Below are positions 7,654-16,305 of a DNA stretch of 64,000 bases, in pieces (positions within the stretch are counted from its first letter, which is position 1; the number at the start of each line of letters is the position of its first letter). A model generated the notes under the pieces. It searched no databases. It saw only the letters and a program-made list of their open reading frames with translations, and had not been told where the DNA came from. The position numbers and the translations under genes are program-made. This stretch comes from Chitinophaga sp. YR627 (GTDB taxonomy: Bacteria > Bacteroidota > Bacteroidia > Chitinophagales > Chitinophagaceae): positions 868,001-932,000 of the forward strand of contig NZ_FOUX01000003.1 of NCBI RefSeq assembly GCF_900114995.1, given 5' to 3'.

Positions 7654-10600
7654 ATGCAGTTAAACGTTTTCAGTACTGATAATCATAAAAGTGGATTCCG
7701 ATTACAATACCTCGAGGTATTGAACTGGGGTACATTTGATGAGCATATTCATAGTATTAAACCTAACGGGGAAACCAGTCTGCTGACAGGCGCCAATGGT
7801 AGTGGTAAAACCACCTTTATCGATGCCCTGCTGACACTGATGGTGCCTGAGAAAAGATATCGTTTCTATAACCAGAGTAGTGGTAGTGAAAAGAAAGGTG
7901 ACAGAACGGAAGATTCTTATGTAATGGGCGGATACGGCATGGTCAATAACGAGGCCACCGGCGTAGCTAAAACCCTTTATTTAAGAGAGAATAAAGAAGA
8001 TGCATACAGCATCCTGCTGGCCAACTTTGCCAATGAAGCAGATCAATATGTCACCTTGTTCCAGGTAAGGTATTTCGTTAACGGCGATATGCGTAAGATC
8101 TTCGGTGTTGCACACCGCGCTATGCATATAGCCGACGATTTCAGCCCCTTTGATATGGGAGGTGCCTGGAAACGCCGTATCGATCAGCTTTACAATAAAG
8201 GAGGTCGCAGACAGGTAGAATGGTTTGATGCTGCCAGCAAATATGCACAGCGTATGGTGGAGGCACTCGGTATGCAGAGCATACAGGCCGTGCAGCTGTT
8301 TAACCAGACCGTAGGTATCAAAGTGTTAGGTAACCTGGATGACTTCATCCGTACCAACATGCTGGAACCTCGTAATATGGAAGAACAATTCCAGGAGCTG
8401 AAGAAACACCTGACCACCCTGCTGGATGCACAGCGTAACATCGAGAAAGCAGAAGAGCAGATCCGTTTACTGGGGCCTATTAAAGAGCACCATGAGAACT
8501 TCTCCTCTTATCTGACTTCCATCATGCAACTGAAGCAGGAGCTCAATACAGCTACCATATGGAATAGCTTCACGCGTAATCAGTTGCTGACACAGGCACT
8601 CATCGATCGTCGTCATGAAGTAGATGCTTTGCATAAGAAGATCGAAGAGGCGAAGGTCAATATGACCGATCTCCTGGAACAGGAACGCGTGACGAAAAAC
8701 CTGATGGAGCAGAATAAGGCCGGACAGCGTTTACAACAGCTCGAAAAGGATATTCAGGACCTGGAAAAGAAAAAGGCAGAAGCAGAAGAAAGCCTGAAGG
8801 AATTTGCTTCCTGGTGCGATACCCTGCATGTGAAAGAAGAAGAGATAAACGATGATGCTACCTATCAGCGTATCCTGAAAGAAGCTAACCGTGCAGCCCT
8901 GAAACTGGAAACAGAACAGCGTCTGAATGAAGAAGATGAGTACAGTGCAAAACGTGTAAAAGAACGTGCAGAGAGTGAAAAAGAGGGCCTTGAAAAAGAA
9001 ATAGAATTACTGCATCAGTCCAGAAATAACATTCCTTCTCACCTGGTCGATCTGCGTAAAGAGATTTGCAGCAGTCTGAGAATCGATGTAGGCGAGATTC
9101 TCTTCGCCGGTGAACTGATACAGGTGAAATCAGAAGAGATTGAATGGCAGCCTGCACTGGAGAAACTGTTACACTCTTTCTCCCTGCGTTTACTGGTGCC
9201 GGAGAAACATTACAAAAAGGTCACTTCCTTTGTCAATAACAATAACCTGCGTACACGCCTGATTTATTATCAGATCAAGGAGTCTGCACTGACACTGTAT
9301 CCGGAAGACGATACGGTATATCACAAACTGGACTTCCATCCTGATCATAAACTGAGTCCGTGGGTACAGCAGCAGATCATTCAGAATTTCAGTTACGTAT
9401 GTGTGAACAGCGAGCGGGAATTGCAAAGGAATGACATGGCCATCACGGTAGAAGGTTTGATCAAAAACCGCGACAGGCATGAAAAGGATGACCGCGCACA
9501 TAGTAATGATGCTTCCCGTTATGTGATGGGGTGGAACAATGAGCGGAAAAAAGATGCCCTCATTTCCAAAAGAAGCAAGCTGAATGAAGCGATCATTTCT
9601 TCCAATGAAATATTGCAGACCTGTAAGTCCAGATCCGCCCGTTTGCAGAAGCAATTCTATGCAGCAGGACGTTTGAAGGAACACAAAGGTTTTGATGAGA
9701 TCAATATCGGTAAGCTACAGAAATCTATCCGTAAAGCACAGGATCAGATCGGCTCACTGACAGACGAAAACCAGGAACTGGATAGCCTGAAACAGCAGCT
9801 GCTGGATATAGAACGTCAGAAGGATGATAACCAGGAACTGCAGGCAATGCTGATCAGAAATGAAGCGCTGGAACAGCGTAACATTGAAGAGATGGAAGAA
9901 GAGCAGCAGGCGATGCAACATCTGTTGCAGCACGTTACAGAAGGCGATAAGGATGAACTGCTGAACTTCCAGCAACAGAACGGTCACCTGCTGGGTAACG
10001 TCACACTTGAGAATGTAGCTGCGATCTATAAAGCCCTGCGTGAGAATAAAGAACAGGACCTGCGACTGGCAGAAGACGCCCGTCATAAGGAAGAGGTGAT
10101 GCTGAACAGAAGTATCAATCGTCTGAAGAATCCGCAGGCGGATATCCTGCAACGTTTCCCTGACTGGATATCTGATGTACATGTTTTATCTGATGATGCC
10201 GTAAATGCGACGGAGTATATCGAATGGCTGGATAAACTGACGAATGATAACCTGCCGGGATATAAAAAGGATTTCGAAAGCTATATCAACGTTACCATTA
10301 CTTATAAGATCGGCGGGTTGAATGAAGAGATGGAAAAATGGGAACGTGATATCAGTAATACAATTCAGAAACTGAATGATTCCCTGGCGGGCATTAACTT
10401 CAACCGTCTGCCGGATACATACATACAGCTGGTAAAACGTCCGGTAGCTTCCGGTAGTGAGGCGCGTGAATTCAAGAGTCGTTTGCTGGATGCATTGCCA
10501 CAGGCAGCTAACTGGCAACAGAGTACATTCGAAGAAAAAGCGCAGCATTTCCGTGAGCGGGTACAGCCACTGATCGCGGCACTGGATGAAAGTGAAGCAT

Positions 10601-11055
10601 ACCGCGCACGTGTACTGGATGCCCGTAACTGGTTTGAATTCTGGGCAGATGAACGTTTCCGTGAGACGAATGAATCCAAAAAGATCTATCGTCAGATGGG
10701 ACAGTTGTCCGGTGGAGAGAAAGCGCAGCTGACCTATACGATCCTGTGTAGTGCGATCGCTTACCAGTTTGGTATTACCAGAGAGGGTAAGAATGCAAGA
10801 AGTCTGCGATTCATTGCGGTGGATGAAAGCTTCAGTAACCAGGATGAGGAGAAAGCAACGTATCTGATGGAACTGTGTAAACAGCTGCACCTGCAATTGC
10901 TGGTGGTGACGCCAAGTGATAAGATCCAGATCGTACAGAACTTTATTGCACATGTGCACCTGGTACAACGTGTGAATGGACGTCAGAGCGTACTGTATAA
11001 TATGACGGTAAAAGAATTGCAGCATAAGATAGCGGACTCGGAAGTCCCTGTTTAA
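7654..11055 (+). CDS. mksB/jetC: MksB/JetC-like SMC ATPase (SbcC/MukB type)
   Basis: A 1133-residue SMC-like ATPase. Walker A GANGSGKT is at residues 46-53. Two long coiled-coil arms (about 240-460 and 640-760) flank a central hinge-like region. The C-terminal head has the ABC signature LSGGEKAQLTYTIL and Walker B FIAVDESFSNQDEE. In MksBEF/Wadjet complexes it dimerises, hydrolyses ATP and extrudes DNA loops. Its length is usual for JetC. It ends the operon, and a bidirectional terminator follows 26 bases later. The absence of a nuclease partner suggests a condensin role, or a nuclease encoded elsewhere. Confidence 0.9.
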   Translation: MQLNVFSTDNHKSGFRLQYLEVLNWGTFDEHIHSIKPNGETSLLTGANGSGKTTFIDALLTLMVPEKRYRFYNQSSGSEKKGDRTEDSYVMGGYGMVNNEATGVAKTLYLRENKEDAYSILLANFANEADQYVTLFQVRYFVNGDMRKIFGVAHRAMHIADDFSPFDMGGAWKRRIDQLYNKGGRRQVEWFDAASKYAQRMVEALGMQSIQAVQLFNQTVGIKVLGNLDDFIRTNMLEPRNMEEQFQELKKHLTTLLDAQRNIEKAEEQIRLLGPIKEHHENFSSYLTSIMQLKQELNTATIWNSFTRNQLLTQALIDRRHEVDALHKKIEEAKVNMTDLLEQERVTKNLMEQNKAGQRLQQLEKDIQDLEKKKAEAEESLKEFASWCDTLHVKEEEINDDATYQRILKEANRAALKLETEQRLNEEDEYSAKRVKERAESEKEGLEKEIELLHQSRNNIPSHLVDLRKEICSSLRIDVGEILFAGELIQVKSEEIEWQPALEKLLHSFSLRLLVPEKHYKKVTSFVNNNNLRTRLIYYQIKESALTLYPEDDTVYHKLDFHPDHKLSPWVQQQIIQNFSYVCVNSERELQRNDMAITVEGLIKNRDRHEKDDRAHSNDASRYVMGWNNERKKDALISKRSKLNEAIISSNEILQTCKSRSARLQKQFYAAGRLKEHKGFDEINIGKLQKSIRKAQDQIGSLTDENQELDSLKQQLLDIERQKDDNQELQAMLIRNEALEQRNIEEMEEEQQAMQHLLQHVTEGDKDELLNFQQQNGHLLGNVTLENVAAIYKALRENKEQDLRLAEDARHKEEVMLNRSINRLKNPQADILQRFPDWISDVHVLSDDAVNATEYIEWLDKLTNDNLPGYKKDFESYINVTITYKIGGLNEEMEKWERDISNTIQKLNDSLAGINFNRLPDTYIQLVKRPVASGSEAREFKSRLLDALPQAANWQQSTFEEKAQHFRERVQPLIAALDESEAYRARVLDARNWFEFWADERFRETNESKKIYRQMGQLSGGEKAQLTYTILCSAIAYQFGITREGKNARSLRFIAVDESFSNQDEEKATYLMELCKQLHLQLLVVTPSDKIQIVQNFIAHVHLVQRVNGRQSVLYNMTVKELQHKIADSEVPV

Positions 11056-11080
11056 ACTGACAATGATATTGTAATAAAAA

Positions 11081-11118
11081 GAAAGCGCTTCAGCCTGTTA
11101 GCTGAAGCGCTTTTGTAT
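11081..11118. terminator. Bidirectional terminator between mksB and the alcohol dehydrogenase gene
   Basis: AAAGCGCTTCAGC pairs with GCTGAAGCGCTTTT around a 6-base loop; A-rich on the left and T-rich on the right, between two convergent genes. Confidence 0.85.
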
Positions 11119-11135
11119 TAGTATGTGTGGGCTGA

Positions 11136-12296
11136 CTAATAGCTCATTTCTACGATCTTCTCTACATCTGAAGGCGTCAGGTCCTTTCTTTCTCCGATAC
11201 CATTCCAGCCCCTCTCTATGAATTTCTGAGAGATCGTCTGGGCGGTGCCTTTGAAATCACCGGTGTATTCAGACAGCCTGGTATTGATTTCCAGGGAGTG
11301 GAAGAAGTCTTCTGTTGCTTTGATACCCGCTTCCGCTTTTTCATCTGTAGTACCGCTGGTGATATTCCATACGCGCTCCGCATATTGCGCCAGCTTTTCC
11401 TTTTTACCGTTGAAATTGTAACGATAATGAGAAGGTGCTATGATGGCCAGTGTGCGTGCATGATCGATGCCAAATAGCGCGGTTAGTTCATGTCCCATGG
11501 CATGTACTGCCCAATCCGTAGGAACGCCTTTCTGGATCAGTCCATTCAGCGCCATGGTACAGCTCCACATGAAGTTGGCGGCTGCTTCATAGTCTGATGG
11601 ATCTTTGACGATCTTCGGCGCCACTTCTACCAGGGTCTGCATGATACTTTCGGCGATTCTATCCTGTAGCAATGCACCGATAGGATAGGTCATGTATTGT
11701 TCCATGACATGTGTGAACGCGTCTGTGATACCGTTAGCGATCTGACGTTTAGGTACAGAAGCCACTACCTGTGGGTCTAGTACGGAGAACTGCGGAAATA
11801 ATCCGGGTCCGCCCATGGAGAATTTCTCCTGTGTTTCATGACGACTGATCACAGCGCCTGAGTTCATCTCTGATGCGGTGGCAGGTAATGTCAGTACAGT
11901 GCCAAAGGGCAGGCCTTTCTTCGTCACAATCCTTTGGGAAAGGATCTCCCATGGATTATCCCCTTCGTATAATGCGGCAGAAGAGAGGAATTTTACACCG
12001 TCAATAACGGAGCCTCCGCCTACTGCCAGCATAAAGTCGATCTTTTCATCTTTGATCACCTTCAGTGCTTTCAGCAATACCTCATATTCCGGGTTAGCGG
12101 GAATGCCACCGAATTCCAGGACGTTGAATCCCTGTAAAGCCGATTTTACCTGATCATAAATACCATTCTGTTTAATACTGCCACCGCCATAAAGCATCAA
12201 TAACTTTGCTCCGGCAGGAATTTCTTTTGCAAGGTTGGCAATCTGTCCTTTGCCAAACAAGATCTTTGTCGGGTTCCTGAATTCAAAATTTAGCAT
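11136..12296 (-). CDS. Iron-containing alcohol dehydrogenase (YqhD/butanol dehydrogenase-like)
   Basis: A 386-residue protein of the iron-dependent ADH family. It begins NFEFRNPTKILFGKGQIANL and carries the nucleotide-binding LLMLYGGGSIKQNG and VGGGSVIDGVKF segments. The metal ligands are expected in NGITDAFTHVMEQY (Asp, His) and in AVHAMGHELTALFGIDHARTLAI (two His). These cytoplasmic enzymes reduce aldehydes to alcohols with NADPH or NADH and are often used in aldehyde detoxification. It is monocistronic; no substrate clue comes from neighbours. Confidence 0.92.
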   Translation of the reverse strand: MLNFEFRNPTKILFGKGQIANLAKEIPAGAKLLMLYGGGSIKQNGIYDQVKSALQGFNVLEFGGIPANPEYEVLLKALKVIKDEKIDFMLAVGGGSVIDGVKFLSSAALYEGDNPWEILSQRIVTKKGLPFGTVLTLPATASEMNSGAVISRHETQEKFSMGGPGLFPQFSVLDPQVVASVPKRQIANGITDAFTHVMEQYMTYPIGALLQDRIAESIMQTLVEVAPKIVKDPSDYEAAANFMWSCTMALNGLIQKGVPTDWAVHAMGHELTALFGIDHARTLAIIAPSHYRYNFNGKKEKLAQYAERVWNITSGTTDEKAEAGIKATEDFFHSLEINTRLSEYTGDFKGTAQTISQKFIERGWNGIGERKDLTPSDVEKIVEMSY

Positions 12297-12612
12297 GTGG
12301 GTCTGTTTGTTAAAGTAAGTGTACTGCTCTTTTCTCTACGCAGCAAATGTAAATGGCAGCGTACTATGATTAACATGCTATTACAGTAAATAGTTTGATG
12401 CCCAATGTTAAAAAGTGGCTATCAGGCACACTCTTTACAAAGCGGAACGACCTGTGGCGTATCGGTTGACGGAGTCAATTATCGGCATCGGATGATTAAA
12501 TGATAATAATTTTATTAATTGATTATCAAATTAATAAAATATTGACTTAATCAATTATATGGTAAATGGCGCTCAGTAAGTGTAGGCTGTTGTAAGGCTT
12601 AGTGTGAATAGA
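12297..12612. other. 316-bp intergenic region with an AT-rich perfect inverted repeat
   Basis: No convincing gene. The right half is very AT-rich and holds a perfect inverted repeat: 12-bp arms at 12509-12520 and 12529-12540 around the loop GATTATCA. It lies between the start of the alcohol dehydrogenase gene and the end of a membrane protein gene, both on the minus strand. Confidence 0.6.
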
Positions 12613-13338
12613 TCAGGAAAGTCCTGCCTGTTTCAGAAACCAGTAAAACAGGAAGCTGGAATAGAAAAAAAACAATATGAAATTTACCCGTTTAGTCCAT
12701 TTTTTAAAAGGATTGGTGGCTGTATATATACAACCCCATATGAAGATACTGATTGCTCCGAGCAACACATGTGTCAGTGACGCAGGATTGCTTGTTCGCA
12801 GTACCCCATAGAAAAAAGGGATTATACACGTTGGGAAAAACACGGATTCCCGGGTAAGCATGTCGGATATACCCCTGACTTTTTTTATTTCAATATGTTG
12901 CTTGAGCAGTTGTACCGCTTCCGTATAATTTTCCATGTTATAGGGAATGTCTATACTGGCACTTTTTTTCCGGCCTCTGATAATGATCTCTTTCTTCATA
13001 TCAGATTGTTTGGCGGACGTGACATCCGTGTAAGGAATGCTGACAATGTCGTCGTCTGCATTTTTGCTGCTGATGCTGTCCTGATCTATGGTTATAGTAG
13101 CGGGCCCCCTGCGTTTTTTCTGATATAGATAGTCGTCGTATAATAGGACGGACCCTCCGGCTATTACAATTATGCAGGTCACGTAAATTTCTTCTAATTC
13201 TTTCAGGGTTGCAATACCGCTCAACAACTGTAACGATACCATAAATGCAATTATAAAAGTTGTGGCTCTGAGAAAGTTCAGGAGCAGATTCTTTTTTAGT
13301 GTTGGAATGGGGCGGGGCGCGATTTCGTAGATACTCAT
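12613..13338 (-). CDS. Hypothetical four-helix membrane protein
   Basis: A 241-residue protein with two membrane helices at about residues 20-70, a soluble middle (about 75-165) and two more helices near the C-terminus (about 167-235). The middle part contains ATITIDQDSISSKNADDDIVSIPYTDVTSAK (described here in pieces: a PH-like pattern of beta strands), resembling the bacterial PH domains often seen between membrane helices. I do not recognise a named family. It stands alone, divergent from the cupin gene. Confidence 0.65.
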   Translation of the reverse strand: MSIYEIAPRPIPTLKKNLLLNFLRATTFIIAFMVSLQLLSGIATLKELEEIYVTCIIVIAGGSVLLYDDYLYQKKRRGPATITIDQDSISSKNADDDIVSIPYTDVTSAKQSDMKKEIIIRGRKKSASIDIPYNMENYTEAVQLLKQHIEIKKVRGISDMLTRESVFFPTCIIPFFYGVLRTSNPASLTHVLLGAISIFIWGCIYTATNPFKKWTKRVNFILFFFYSSFLFYWFLKQAGLS

Positions 13339-13433
13339 GGTAGATGGGTTAATTGCTTCCTGAATTTACTGCATTTTAGCAAAACTTTAAGGCAAACAGT
13401 TCTATCTTGTGTATGAAACAAGGAACAACAGTT

Positions 13434-13796
13434 ATGATCAGAGCAATTAAGTTATACACAGGAGAAGACGGTCATTCGCATTTCACTATTGGTACTGTAA
13501 CACATAGAGATGTGAAAGAAGCAGATTCTATTATGTTCAATGAAACGGCTCCCCGTTCTACCTATGACTGGCATCCTGCACCGACTACCCAATATGTCAT
13601 TACCTTATCCGGTACACTGTTGTTTGAAATGTATAACGGAGAACAGTTTACACTAAGACCGGGAGATGTATTGATTGCCATGGATACACATGGTACAGGT
13701 CATAAATGGGAACTGATAGACGATCAGCCATGGAGACGTGTATATGTTACTTTCAAAGAAGGTGTTGATTTCAACTTCGTTCCTGACGCGCAATAA
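13434..13796 (+). CDS. Small cupin-domain protein
   Basis: I start at the ATG at 13434 (120 residues), where MIRAIKLYTGEDGHSHF begins, 6 bases after AAGGAAC; an upstream in-frame start at 13407 is less likely. The protein is one cupin barrel: TQYVITLSGTLLFEM and FTLRPGDVLIAMDTHGTGHKW match the two conserved cupin motifs, with His residues at HGTGHKW that may bind a metal. Such proteins can be enzymes or sugar-binding modules; no function can be chosen. Its stop abuts the stop of the convergent minus-strand gene with no gap. Confidence 0.78.
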   Translation: MIRAIKLYTGEDGHSHFTIGTVTHRDVKEADSIMFNETAPRSTYDWHPAPTTQYVITLSGTLLFEMYNGEQFTLRPGDVLIAMDTHGTGHKWELIDDQPWRRVYVTFKEGVDFNFVPDAQ

Positions 13797-14561
13797 TTAA
13801 CGACGACTGAACAGACGGCGTAAGCGTGCGCGCAGACTTTTATCAGCATGATAAGGTTTACCGTTTTTGTCGATCAGCATTAAACCGGTGGTCGCTAATT
13901 CCTGTGTAACTATTATCAGTTCTTTTGAAAGTGATTTTTCATCCAGCTGTACAATGAGTTGCTGCGTCTGAGTTCCTACAGCCTGTATGATCAGTGTAAT
14001 TTCCCCGGAAAATAGCGTTTTAGACAGCTGTAGCTGGAAGAGTCCATGTAGATCTGAGACGGTACCTATCTGCGTATCTTTCACACGTATAGTGGCATAC
14101 ATCAGTGTATCTTTTCTCCTTCCTTCTCCCAGGAATGTTCTGCCTTTTATAATGTAGGAGGAAGAATCATTGTCTGCCGCTACTGGATTTGTATGCTCAT
14201 CAGGTGTAACAGTAAGCGGTAATTGCATCGTTAGATGCGTGTCTTTATCAGTTGCTTTCGACTGTTGACTAAACAACGCTAATAAGCTCGTAAATCCTGC
14301 GAAAATAGCAGCAGGTATAAATGCTTGCCGCGTCTGTGATAATGCCTGTATTGGCGTATTTAGCTGACCTGGAAGGAATCTTCCGCAATGGCTGCCTGGA
14401 TGCTTTTTTAAGAAGTCGATTATTTGCTGATCATTCATCAGGGTAAAATCAGTCACTGTTTGCTGACAACTATTACAGAAGCGTCCTTTTTCTACCGGTG
14501 TCATCTCCTGCCATGATTCATGACAGGGAGAGGGAATGGATATTGTAATACCTTTTTTCAT
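13797..14561 (-). CDS. Cys-motif membrane protein with regulatory-like domain, paralogue 3
   Basis: A 254-residue protein, last of three tandem paralogues. Residues 10-65 hold a Cys module, with Cys at 13, 29, 32 and 59 in the pattern C-HESW..MTP.EKGRFC..C...VTDF...CGRF; the CxxC and spacing suggest metal binding. A hydrophobic helix (about 78-98) follows, then a carboxypeptidase-regulatory-like beta domain with VKDTQIGTVSDLHGLFQLQL. The predicted topology is Cys module in the cytoplasm, beta domain outside. The C-terminus is basic (RARLRRLFSRR), as in the paralogues. Function unknown. Confidence 0.75.
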   Translation of the reverse strand: MKKGITISIPSPCHESWQEMTPVEKGRFCNSCQQTVTDFTLMNDQQIIDFLKKHPGSHCGRFLPGQLNTPIQALSQTRQAFIPAAIFAGFTSLLALFSQQSKATDKDTHLTMQLPLTVTPDEHTNPVAADNDSSSYIIKGRTFLGEGRRKDTLMYATIRVKDTQIGTVSDLHGLFQLQLSKTLFSGEITLIIQAVGTQTQQLIVQLDEKSLSKELIIVTQELATTGLMLIDKNGKPYHADKSLRARLRRLFSRR

Positions 14562-14615
14562 AAGTGGGTCTTTTAAGTGTTATGTCTGACGTCGCTGATA
14601 TCCGGCTAAAAGAAA

Positions 14616-14744
14616 TCAAGGTTCTTCTCTTGCAGTTTTTCTCTGCTGTGCACTGGCATAAGATGCCATGAAAGTCAATACAGCAATAAGCATCATAGCA
14701 GTATATGCTGTTTTGGGGGTGGTTGAAAATGCAGCTGATCGCAT
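14616..14744 (-). CDS. Possible 42-residue small secreted or membrane peptide
   Basis: Between paralogues 2 and 3 an ATG at 14742-14744 opens a 42-codon frame on the same strand. The peptide has a hydrophobic core TAYTAMMLIAVLTFMASYASA followed by QQRKTAREEP (given in two pieces), that is, a signal-peptide or single-helix profile with an ASA-like cleavage site and a short charged tail. It fits the otherwise empty 210-bp gap between two same-strand genes. No ribosome-binding site is clear, and such short frames can occur by chance. Confidence 0.3.
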   Translation of the reverse strand: MRSAAFSTTPKTAYTAMMLIAVLTFMASYASAQQRKTAREEP

Positions 14745-14771
14745 CAGAAATAGGTTTACTTAAAGTTACTA

Positions 14772-15497
14772 CTAATGAAACAAAGAACCTATCTTATATT
14801 TTAGCCTTTGCCATACAGTAGACGGTCTCCAGGAATGAACTCCGCCCAATACTACTCCTTCAATATCAAATTGCTGTGGCACTAATGCAACAACTATATT
14901 TTGTTGCAGTTCAGGTGATGATATCGGCAAAATCTGTGTTTGGTAACCAATGGAAGAAATGATCAACAGGAGGTCTTCTCTTTTTATGTCTGTGGGTAGA
15001 TGAAGCGTGAATGCTCCTGTAGTATCTGTAATGTTTTTTATCTTGCCACCTTTCAGGACAACCTCTATACCTGGTAATGGCTTATGATCAGCGGTAGTAT
15101 CAACTACATGTCCCGAAACGACAATTGTTGTATCGCCCTTTGCAATGATATCTTCCTTTTCATTCAGCTGGACTGTTGCTATGGCTGCTGCTTTTGCACT
15201 CATCGCTGGTGCCGTCAATGTCAGTGCCGATATCATCGCCGCAATTTTCATCCATGGCGTATGCTTTTCAGTGGTATAGATTTCCCTGTTGAGCTGTGAT
15301 ACATGTAACCTGCCACATAGTTGTCCTTTTGAACGGTTCATCAGATTCGCTATTTCATGATCACTCATATTTGTAAAGTCAATCACTGACTTCTGACAGT
15401 GCTGACAGAACTTTCCTTTTTCATCAGGCGTCATATCCTGCCAGGATTCATGACAGGACTGCGGGATAGATAATGTAACCGGATTCTTCTTTCTCAT
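14772..15497 (-). CDS. Cys-motif membrane protein with regulatory-like domain, paralogue 2
   Basis: A 241-residue paralogue of its two neighbours. The N-terminal Cys module repeats the pattern (SCHESWQDMTPDEKGKFC, CQKSVIDF, LCGRLHVSQLN). A membrane helix at about residues 82-105 follows (IAAMISALTLTAPAMSAKAA). The outer part is a carboxypeptidase-regulatory-like domain containing GHVVDTTADHKPLPGIEVVL and TDTTGAFTLHLP. The C-terminus is again basic (WQRLKYKIGSLFH). It starts 22 bases after the stop of paralogue 1, so both are probably one transcript. Role unknown. Confidence 0.75.
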   Translation of the reverse strand: MRKKNPVTLSIPQSCHESWQDMTPDEKGKFCQHCQKSVIDFTNMSDHEIANLMNRSKGQLCGRLHVSQLNREIYTTEKHTPWMKIAAMISALTLTAPAMSAKAAAIATVQLNEKEDIIAKGDTTIVVSGHVVDTTADHKPLPGIEVVLKGGKIKNITDTTGAFTLHLPTDIKREDLLLIISSIGYQTQILPISSPELQQNIVVALVPQQFDIEGVVLGGVHSWRPSTVWQRLKYKIGSLFH

Positions 15498-15519
15498 AAA
15501 GGATAGTTTAAGAGAACAA

Positions 15520-16230
15520 TTAATTCAGCATCATTTTTATTTTGTCGGATAAGCGCTGCCAGATAGATTTTTTCTGTAAAATGGCGTATTCTCCAAATAT
15601 CATCCCCCTCGTCTCTAACCTGATACGCAGATTTTTATGCGGCCGTTTAACCTGCACTTCTTTCGTCTCAAATCCGACATACGTAATGATCAGTGTGACA
15701 GAAGCAGCACCCGGTTCTGGCAACCGAAGGTGAAAATGTCCGTCATTATCAGCGATGGTCCCGGTCCTTGTACCTTTTATCATTACCGTTGCACCTGCCA
15801 CCGCTGTATTGTCATCATCTATGATAGTGCCATTGATCTCGCTGATCAGCTTAACTGGTTTTTCCTTTTTGTGGCTTGTATCTGCTGAAGGTTTTATGCC
15901 CTGTTCTGTCAATGGCGGATGCCCTGCTTTTGCTTCCGGCAGGAACAGATACAGTGCAGACAGCATGGCTGCGATAGAAATAAAAGGCTTCCTGTTGCCG
16001 GCAGGAGCTACGGTGACCCTGTTTAATTGTTCCGGCAGAAATCGTCCGCAGGTCTTTCCGGATACATTAGACATGTATTCTACCAGTTGTTGATCGCTCA
16101 TCGCAGAGAAATCAATAACTACCTTCTGACAATGTTTACAGAACCGCCCTTTTTCATCAGGCGTCATCTGGTTCCAGTTCTCAGAACATGGTTTGGGTAT
16201 GTGCAGTGTAAAAGGGGCTGTCTGTTTCAT
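15520..16230 (-). CDS. Cys-motif membrane protein with regulatory-like domain, paralogue 1
   Basis: I start at 16230 (236 residues), because MKQTAPFTLHIPKPC aligns with the starts of the other two copies; an ATG 11 codons earlier would add an unmatched extension. It has the Cys module (CSENWNQMTPDEKGRFC, CQKVVIDFSAMSD, CGRFLPEQLN), a hydrophobic helix at about residues 82-98, then the regulatory-like beta domain with EINGTIIDDDNTAVAGATVM and ADNDGHFHLRLP. The C-terminus WQRLSDKIKMMLN matches paralogue 2. It is first in the three-gene series. Confidence 0.75.
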   Translation of the reverse strand: MKQTAPFTLHIPKPCSENWNQMTPDEKGRFCKHCQKVVIDFSAMSDQQLVEYMSNVSGKTCGRFLPEQLNRVTVAPAGNRKPFISIAAMLSALYLFLPEAKAGHPPLTEQGIKPSADTSHKKEKPVKLISEINGTIIDDDNTAVAGATVMIKGTRTGTIADNDGHFHLRLPEPGAASVTLIITYVGFETKEVQVKRPHKNLRIRLETRGMIFGEYAILQKKSIWQRLSDKIKMMLN

Positions 16231-16271
16231 AAGTTTAGGATGCTGAAAAATACCGGAATCCATAAATAGAC

Positions 16272-16297
16272 ATAAAAAAAACCGGGTCTCCCCGGTT
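16272..16297 (-). terminator. Terminator of the alpha/beta hydrolase gene
   Basis: On the minus strand AACCGGG and CCCGGTT form a 7-bp stem with a 4-base loop, followed by eight T, 9 bases after the stop. Confidence 0.75.
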
Positions 16298-16305
16298 CCT
16301 GCATA

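Noticed and set aside
10186..11025. A 279-residue frame antisense to the end of the SMC ATPase
   Set aside because: No recognisable motif, and it overlaps the conserved signature and Walker B region of the real gene.
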